Source: Megaleporinus macrocephalus
Taxonomy: Eukaryota > Chordata > Actinopteri > Characiformes > Anostomidae
Reading direction: 5' to 3'
Assembly: GCA_021613375.1 (NCBI GenBank)
Contig: CM038717.1
Coordinates: forward strand, 43,397,031-43,461,030
Length of the DNA stretch: 64,000 nucleotides
This document shows, piece after piece, positions 57,201 through 64,000 of this stretch. Position numbers and translations under genes: made by a program. The notes under the pieces are model-generated. The model saw only the letters and a list, made by a program, of their open reading frames with translations, was not told the DNA's origin and ran no database searches. The first letter of the stretch is position 1, and each line of letters opens with the position of its first letter.

Positions 57201-60200
57201 CTGTAAAGCTTATCTAGCCCAAATTTTGATTTCTTAGTTTAGAACCTGAACTGTAAAGCTTATGTAGCCCAAGTTTTGCTTTCTTAGTTTAGAACCTAAA
57301 CTGTAAAGCTTATGTAGCCTAAGTTTTGCTTTCTTAGTTTAGAACCTGAACTGTAAAGCTTATGTAGCCCAAATTTTGCTTTCTTAGTTTAGAACTTGAA
57401 CTGTAAAGCTTATGTAGCCCAAATTTTGCTTTCTTAGTTTAGAACCTGAACTGTAAAGCTTATGTAGCCCAAATTTTGCTTTCTTAGTTTAGAACCTGAA
57501 TTGTAAAGCTTATGTAGCCCAAATAGTTAGCCTATATTTGTTTTTCTATTAATATATTGTATTTGTGTGTGTATGTTGTAATTACATTTCATTCTTATTA
57601 TTATCCCAGAACGTATTTGGATCTATTTTGTATGCTTATTATTATCTTGCTGTAGGCGGCATGGTGGCGTAGTGGTTAGCACTATCACCTCTCATCATGA
57701 CGATCTGGGCCATTCTGTGTGGAGCTGCATGTTCTCCCCGTGCTGGAGTGGGTTTCCTCCAGGTACTCTGGTTTCCTCCCACAGTCCAAACACATGCATG
57801 TTAGGTTGATCCTCACTCTAAACTGCCCATAGGTGTGAGTGTGTGCGTTGACCATGCCATGTGTGTGATTCACCTCTTCAACAACCAATAAACTTGCACA
57901 AGAACATAAACAATGATTGGTTGGTGTTTAAGCGTTGCCACTCTCTTTCCCAAAACATGGCACTGATTTCTCTCTAATCTGACATAATGAACAACTGTTC
58001 CTGGGCCGCTAAGGCAATCCCATGAGGCAACATAGGAAAAACTTTTTCCAACGAAGCGGACAAAAGCGAAGCTTCGAGAAGAGAAAATGAAAGTTATTCT
58101 GATTCTCTCTGATGTATTAATCAGTTTCCACAGAAACAGCATTTTATTATTATCAACGAGTCTTTGACCATTGTGCAGTTTTATACTTGAGGCATTAGCA
58201 TTCATGCTACCGGATTTTTAAGCCTCAGGGTGTTGTTTTGGATAAAAATTAACTAAACTAAGATAAAAAGTGGTAAACAGCATACTGTAATTTCTTAGAT
58301 TGGGTTATGGTTTAGAAATTTGGATTTTGGGCTGGATAAAGGACAGAATTAGACAGGAATCTGATTTTCTGCAGGTATCTGCAGGTAAATTCATGTAAAT
58401 GACCATAAAGGATATTGGTGAATACCCGGCCTGGTGTTTTGCAGCTGTAGCAGTAAAGTTTTGTTAGTTTTTACATCATACTGTGCTCTTAACCGGGATA
58501 CAGTTTGAGCCAGTCAAAGTTTTGATGATGTGTTTTTACACATACGATTTGGGAACAGTTGAGTTATGAGGCTAATGTAGTTAACAAACAGCTCATAAAC
58601 ACCATAACTCATTAGTCACCCAAATTAAGATCTGGGAGTTTCTTTAAAAATACATCATCAAAACTTCCTGCAATCCACACAGACCTCACCCAGGTCTTCA
58701 CTCTGATCACTGTAGGTATGGTTCAGGATACAGATTATAAATTATAGGTTATAGATTTAGAAACGGTCATGAGTCTAAAACCATGGTCATTACTTTATGT
58801 TATTTGCGGCCGTGTCGTCGCCGTCCCCTTGGTGACGGAGCTGGAAGGACATCAGCATTCCGGACGGACACCATTTCGGCCCTGTCCACTCACCCCAGCT
58901 GGGAAAAGAGCAGAAACACAGATAGCATTGATGTTTTCAACAAAAACTTGAAAGAGGAACCGAATCCAAAGCCATCAAATGGTCATGAAGAGTAGAATGC
59001 CTACTTTCTATCTAAATTGTTATTTTTGTTTTAGTAGTATATATATGCTGTAGAAAAAAATATTTCCCAAGGTAAATATGAGTTTTTTTCGTTGTTGGTG
59101 ATGGAGGTGACGTGTATGCGGGTCGTTTCAGGGACAGATTTCTTCACATTACAAACACATACAGCTTACTACATTTATGAATGTAAACTGTCAACATAGT
59201 CAAATCTGATCTGAGCAACAAATTGGAATTGATTAATGAGGCTTAGCTTTAAAACTAGAAGTTTCAAATGTATCCTAAAAGATACAGGCAGTCAGTACAA
59301 GTTCTAAACGGTGTTATATGACCTAGCTTGGTGTTTGTTAGGATCCAAGCTCCTGCGTTCTGTAGGAGTTGAACTGTTTTCTTAGGAACTCTAGTAAGAG
59401 ACCATTACAGTGATCAACTCTGACCATAACAGTCATCGCCTCTGACCATTACAGTGATCAACTCTGACCTTTACAGTGATCAACTCTGACCATTACAGTG
59501 ATCAATCCTGACCATTACAGTGATCAACTCTGACCATTACAGTGATCAACTCTGACCATTACAGTGATCAACTCTGACCTTTACAGTGATCAACTCTGAC
59601 CATTACAGTGATCAATCCTGACCATTACAGTCATCAACTCTGACCATTACAGTGATCAACTCTGACCTTTACAGTGATCAACTCTGACCATTACAGTGAT
59701 CAACTCTGACCTTTACAGTGATCAACTCTGACCTTTACAGTGATCAACTCTGACCTTTACAGTGATCAATCCATGACCATTACAGTGATCAACTCTGACC
59801 ATTACAGTCATCAACTCTGACCATTACAGTGATCAACTCTGACTATTACAGTGATCAACTCTGACCATTACAGTGATCAACTCTGACCATAACTGTGATC
59901 GCCTCTGACCATTACAGTGATCAACTCTGACCTTTACAGTGATCAACTCTGACCATTACAGTGATCAACTCTGACCATTACAGTGATCAACTCTGACCAT
60001 TACAGTGATCAATCCATGACCATTACAGTGATCACCTCTGACCATTACAGTCATCAACTCTGACCATTACAGCGATCAACTCTGACCATTACAGTGATGA
60101 ACTCTGACCATTACAGTGATCAACTCTGACCATTACAGTGATCAATCCATGACCATTACAGTGATCACCTCTGACCATTACAGTGATGAACTCTGACCAT

Positions 60201-62721
60201 TACAGTAATCAACTTTGACCATTACAGTGATCAACTCTGACCATTATAGTCATCAACTCTGACCATTACAGCGATCAACTCTGACCATTACAGCGATCAA
60301 CTCTGACCATTACAGTGATCAACTCTGACCTTTACAGTGATCAACTCTGACCATTACAGTGATCAACTCTGACCTTTACAGTGATCAACTCTGACCTTCT
60401 ACGTTCTACGTTCTAATCGTAGTCCCACGTTCTACACTTTACAGTGATCAACTCTGACCATTACAGTGATCAACTCTGACCTTTACAGTGATCAACTCTG
60501 ACCATTACAGTTATCAACTCTGACCATTACAGTGATCAACTCTGACCATTACAGTCATCAACTCTGACCATTACAGTGATCAACTCTGACTATTACAGTG
60601 ATCAACTCTGACCATTACAGTGATCAACTCTGACCATTACAGTGATCAACTCTGACCATAACAGTGATCGCCTCTGACCATTACAGTGATCAACTCTGAC
60701 CTTTACAGTGATCAACTCTGACCATTACAGTGATCAACTCTGACCATTACAGTCATCAACTCTGACCATTACAGCGATCAACTCTGACCATTACAGCGAT
60801 CAACTCTGACTATTACAGTGATCAATCCATGACCATTACAGTGATCGCCTCTGACCATTACAGTGATGAACTCTGACCATTACAGTAATCAACTCTGACC
60901 ATTACAGTGATCAACTCTGACCTTTACAGTGATCAATCCATGACCATTACAGTAATCAACTCTGACCATTACAGTGATCAACTCTGACTATTACAGTGAT
61001 CAACTCTGACTATTACAGTGATCAACTCTATTACAGTGATCAACTCTGACCTTTACAGTGATCAACTCTGACCTTTACAGTGATCAATCCATGACCATTA
61101 CAGTCATCAACTCTGACCTTTGAAGTCATCAACTCTGACCATTACAGTGATCAACTCTGACTATCACAGTTATTAACTCTGACCATAACAGTGATCAACT
61201 CTGACTATTACAGTGATTGACTCTGACCATTACAGTGATCAACTCTGACCATTACGGTGATCAACTCTATTACAGTGATCGACTCTGACCATTACAGTGA
61301 TCAACAACTTGCTTGTAACAAACGCATGAATGGGTTTCTTTGTGACTCTCTGAGATAGAAAAGGCTGAACTTCAGTGAATTTGTCTCAAATGTTAAAAAG
61401 CTACTTTAGTAACTGATTTTACATGAGGGATAAAACAGAGCTAGGAGTATAAGATCACATCCAGATTTCCTACTTCAGGTTTGATATACATCCACTCATC
61501 CACTGAGAATTATCTGGCATGCCTGTGAAGTCTTGATTGTCAGAAGGAATGGAATGTATAATTGTGTATCATGAGCATAGCTATAAAAATCATATCATCT
61601 TTTCTAATGACATCACCTACAGCTAATCAACCTAAGAAAACCACCAAATAAAAGAAATTCCAAAAATCTCTCGACGGGAAAAACCAACAGCATTTTCTCT
61701 GCCAGTTCAGAGTAAAAGCTTTACAAAAGCTATAGATAATATTAGAAAACCATGAAAAACGAGCCATCGGGGCTTTCAAGAAAGAATTCAGCCCAAATAA
61801 CCTCAAACTCAAATACTTAAATGGTGGGTGTGTCTCAAAACCTATTGAGCTCCTACATAGGCAGCATAGTATGCGCTCCCGACATGCAGACTGTCCCAAT
61901 TCTTACATACCTTAAACATGCTGTCTACTGAGAAACCTTATTTAGACCTGATTTTAAAGAAGCATCGAACTCTTCCTCAGCCGCTAAGACAATCCCATGA
62001 TGCACCGCAGGCTAATCTACGAGCAGTGAAGTGGTTTTAAAATGTGAGTTATTTTGATTCTCTCTGGAGTTTTAATGTGTTTCTGGTCATATAATCACAC
62101 AAAACAGTATTTTATTATCAACTCTGTAACGAGTCCTTCACCATTTACACTTTATACTCCAGACATTAGCATTTATGCTAGCGGATTTTTAGGCCTCGGG
62201 CTATTGTTTTGGATGCCGGTTGGTAACTTAGCAACCAGCTAACCCACCGGTGGCGTGCTGCAGTGGGTGGAACAAGCCGTGACGCAGTCTCTCTCTAACT
62301 AGAGCGTCTCAGTAATCTGTTTTATGAGGAGAGATGAGGAGAGAACGCTGATACTTACACACTCACTACCTAGACAGCCTACTTACACACTCACTACCTA
62401 GACAGCCTACTTAGACACTCACTAGGATTTGAGACAGATCCGGTAAATGATGACTGTATGAGTTCATGTGTATATGTGGTTGAGTACGGGCTGATACATA
62501 GACTTTAATATATAATATAAATACAGTCTATATAGTTTAATATATACTATAATATACAAGAATAACATACAGCCATCTGTTCAAAATAAAGTCACTCACC
62601 TTCCTGTGTCCGACTTTACTGTGGCACAATTAGAATTCCACTCTTTCCCAGAGGGCGTGTCCACACAGTGCAGACGAATTCCATTCAAGGCGCTGTCGTC
62701 CCCGTCTAGCGGCTGTTCAAC
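54204..62721 (-). CDS. vmo1: VMO1-like secreted protein, copy 4; exons 2-4 only, exon 1 beyond the window
   Basis: Exons seen: 62721-62600 (122 bases), 58898-58794 (105), 54387-54204 (184), joined by GT-AG introns in phases 2 and 2, as in the other copies. The exon 2 start is phase 0 ([19 protein letters not shown]). Repeat 2: [20 protein letters not shown], then [18 protein letters not shown]. Repeat 3: [20 protein letters not shown], then [21 protein letters not shown]. Exon 3 is 9 bases shorter than in copies 2 and 3: the strand usually reading RVE-YQG is RHQGDG. The first exon, with signal peptide, should lie above 64000 behind intron 1. Introns are very large because of minisatellites (intron 2 is 3,701 bases, intron 3 is 4,406). 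All motifs are intact, so the gene looks functional. Confidence 0.87.
54510..57522 (+). repeat. Minisatellite, 50-bp unit, about 60 units, in intron 3 of VMO1-like copy 4
   Basis: The unit is CCCAAATTTTGCTTTCTTAG, TTTAGAACCTGAACTGTAAA, GCTTATGTAG. Variants occur in blocks: CAAGTTTTGC versus CAAATTTTGC, and a distinct AGTACCTGAACGGTAAAGCTT plus ATCTAG subtype at about 55530-55790 and 56640-56900. Identity between units is very high, indicating recent homogenisation. Confidence 0.96.
57655..57862 (+). mobile_element. tRNA-derived SINE (DANA/HE1-like)
   Basis: Begins GGCGGCATGGTGGCGTAGTG (A box region) and has CTGTGTGGAGCTGCATGTTC, TCCCCGTGCTGGAGTGGGTT and TCTGGTTTCCTCCCACAGTC, then AAACTGCCCATAGGTGTGAG. 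This is the central module of the common fish tRNA SINEs. The B-box part (CATGACGATCTGGGCC) is degraded. Confidence 0.8.
57960..58250. mobile_element. Internal fragment of the GGTCTGTCTCAAAACC element
   Basis: Shares GCTAAGGCAATCCCATGAGG, TTATTCTGATTCTCTCTG, CAGCATTTTATTATTATCAA and CTACCGGATTTTTAAGCCTC with 61975-62220. Both ends are missing. Confidence 0.7.
59275..59412. mobile_element. L2-type LINE fragment, left part, interrupted by the 22-bp array
   Basis: GATACAGGCAGTCAGTACAA, ATATGACCTAGCTTGGTGTT and AGTAAGAGACCATTACAGTG form a phrase from the antisense body of fish L2-like elements. The matching right part is at 61297-61560. Confidence 0.55.
59390..61308 (+). repeat. Minisatellite, 22-bp unit, about 87 units, in intron 2 of VMO1-like copy 4
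   Basis: The unit is GACCATTACAGTGATCAACT plus CT, with variants ATTACAGTCATC, CTTTACAG and CAATCCATGACC. One unit-free interruption (GTTCTACGTTCTAATCGTAG) lies at about 60393-60435. Each unit contains the palindrome TGATCA. Confidence 0.96.
61297..61560. mobile_element. L2-type LINE fragment, right part, after the 22-bp array
   Basis: Continues from the last array unit with CAACTTGCTTGTAACAAACG, CATGAATGGGTTTCTTTGTG and GATAGAAAAGGCTGAACTTC, the phrase that follows the ATTACAG-GATCAA segment in such elements. It supports an array that grew inside the LINE. Confidence 0.5.
61826..62441. mobile_element. Non-autonomous DNA element with GGGTGTGTCTCAAAACC inverted ends, 616 bp
   Basis: The left end GGGTGTGTCTCAAAACCTAT pairs with the reverse complement of the right end, GGATCTGTCTCAAATCCTAG. 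It has no long ORF. Related copies: 26990-27120, 30435-30595, 34432-34875 and 57960-58250. A short direct duplication (CTACTTACACACTCACTACCTAGACAGC-type) lies near the right end. The target duplication is unclear. The element sits in intron 2 of VMO1-like copy 4. Confidence 0.82.
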
Positions 62722-62723
62722 CT

Positions 62724-64000
62724 AAACCACATCACTCTTTACTACATTCATATCACTCCTTACTAAATTTACATCACTCTTTACAGCATTCACATCACTC
62801 CTTACTAAATTTACATCACTCTTTACAGCATTCATATCACTCCTTACTACATTTACATCACTCTTTACAGCATTTACATCACTCCTTACTACATTCACCT
62901 CACTCTTTAGTAAATGTATATCAAACTTTACTACATTTATATCACACTTCATTACATTCACTTCACTCATTACTACATTTATGTCACTCCTTACAGCATT
63001 CATATCACTCCTTACTTTATTTTCGTCACTCTCTACAGCGTGCACATCACCCCTTACTATATTTACATCACTCTTTACAGCATTCACATCACTCCCCACT
63101 GCATTAACCTCACTCTTTACTGCATTTACATCACTCTTTACAGGATTCAAATCACTCCTTACTACATTCCCCTGACTCTTTAGTATATTTACATCAATCT
63201 TTACAAAATTTATATTACTCTTTACTACATTCAAATTACTCTACTACCTTTACATCATGCTTTACTACATTTACGACACTGTTTACAGCATTCACATTAC
63301 CCCTTACTATATTTACATCACTCTTTACAGCATTCACATCACTCCTTACTACATTCACCTCACTCTTTACTGCATTTACATCATTATTTACTACATTCAC
63401 CTCACTCTTTAGTATATTTACATCACTCTTTACAACGTTCATATCACTCTTTACTACATTCAAATTACTCCTTACTAGATTCACATCACTCTTTACTACA
63501 TTTACATCATTATTTACTACATTCACCTCACTATTTAGTATATTTACATCACTCTTTACAACGTTCATATCACTCTTTACTACATTCAAATCACTCCTTA
63601 CTAGATTCACATCACTCTTTACTACATTTATGTCACTGTTTACAGCATTCATATCACTCCTTACTACATTTGTCTCTCCTTACAGCATTCACATCACCCA
63701 TTACTACATTTACATCACTCTTTACAGCATTCATATAACTCCTAACTACATTTACTTCTCTCCTTATAGCATTCACATCACCCCTTACTACATTTACCTC
63801 ACTCTTTACAGCATTCATATCACTCCTTACTACATTTACTTCACTCTTTACAGCATTCATATAACTCCTAACTACATTTACTTCTCTCCTTACAGCATTC
63901 ACATCACCCCTTACTACATTTACATCACTCTTTACAGCGTTCATATCACTCCTTACTACATTTACTTCACTCTTTACAGCATTTATATCACTCCTTACTA
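62724..64000 (-). repeat. Minisatellite, 21-bp unit, at least 60 units, in intron 1 of VMO1-like copy 4, running off the window
   Basis: On the + strand the unit is ACATCACTCTTTACAGCATT plus C, alternating with ACATCACTCCTTACTACATT plus T. It starts two bases after exon 2 of copy 4. The 7-residue period in the - strand frames (NVVKSDV-like, ORFs at 62722-63234, 63236-63652 and 63654-63944) is a by-product of the 21-bp unit, and the frames are broken at 63235 and 63653. Confidence 0.95.

Noticed and set aside
59390..61308. Regular 22-bp repeats considered as a CRISPR-like array
   Set aside because: There are no unique spacers: the units are contiguous and the context is a vertebrate intron.
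62722..63944. Heptad-like NVVKSDV repeats on the - strand resembling a coiled-coil or antifreeze-like protein
   Set aside because: The 21-bp unit forces a 7-residue period. The frames are broken twice and the region is the intron of VMO1-like copy 4.

Overview
This is vertebrate nuclear DNA, almost certainly from a teleost fish. The genes are split by GT-AG introns. The repeats are typical of fish: a long L2/CR1-type LINE ending in TTGACT repeats, tRNA-type SINEs, hAT-like and Tc1/mariner-like relics, and very large minisatellites. The immune GTPases are single-coding-exon IRG genes as in fish. An otophysan such as a characin or catfish is plausible, but that is only an impression. Most of the 64 kb is intergenic or intronic repeat, and coding sequence is only a few kilobases.

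Layout. 0.3-2.0 kb holds the last two exons of a transglutaminase gene on the + strand. Four vitelline membrane outer layer protein 1 (VMO1)-like genes follow, all on the - strand. Copy 1 is at 7.3-8.8 kb, copy 2 at 39.6-43.4 kb, copy 3 at 45.9-48.1 kb, and copy 4 runs from 54.2 kb off the right end, its first exon lying outside the window. All use the same four-exon plan with intron phases 0, 2, 2, and predict secreted beta-prism proteins of about 190-210 residues. Two IRG (p47, interferon-inducible) GTPase genes lie between copies 1 and 2 at 25.6-26.8 and 32.9-34.2 kb, both on the - strand. They are recent duplicates, and the second has lost the P-loop lysine.

Repeats fill the rest. 10.3-15.4 kb is a 54-bp minisatellite of roughly 94 units that produces long but spurious-looking acidic ORFs. 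17.2-21.75 kb is a degraded L2/CR1-type LINE with an SGNH esterase-like region upstream of an endonuclease-reverse transcriptase region, followed at 22.0-22.3 kb by a CCAAT-rich stretch that matches its 5' leader. Further minisatellites lie at 2.5-3.55 kb (50 bp, inside a SINE), 41.5-42.3 kb (36 bp), 54.5-57.5 kb (50 bp), 59.4-61.3 kb (22 bp, inside a LINE fragment) and 62.7-64 kb (21 bp). The last four all lie in introns of VMO1-like genes.

I found no bacterial-style operon, CRISPR, phage or clearly new multi-gene system. The most unusual items are the VMO1 array with its intronic minisatellites, the IRG paralogue with a GTS instead of GKS P-loop, the two minisatellites that grew inside transposable elements, and the LINE in which esterase and polymerase regions share one frame separated by a single TGA. 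Exon boundaries were read by eye from splice signals and reading frame; they were not confirmed with transcripts.
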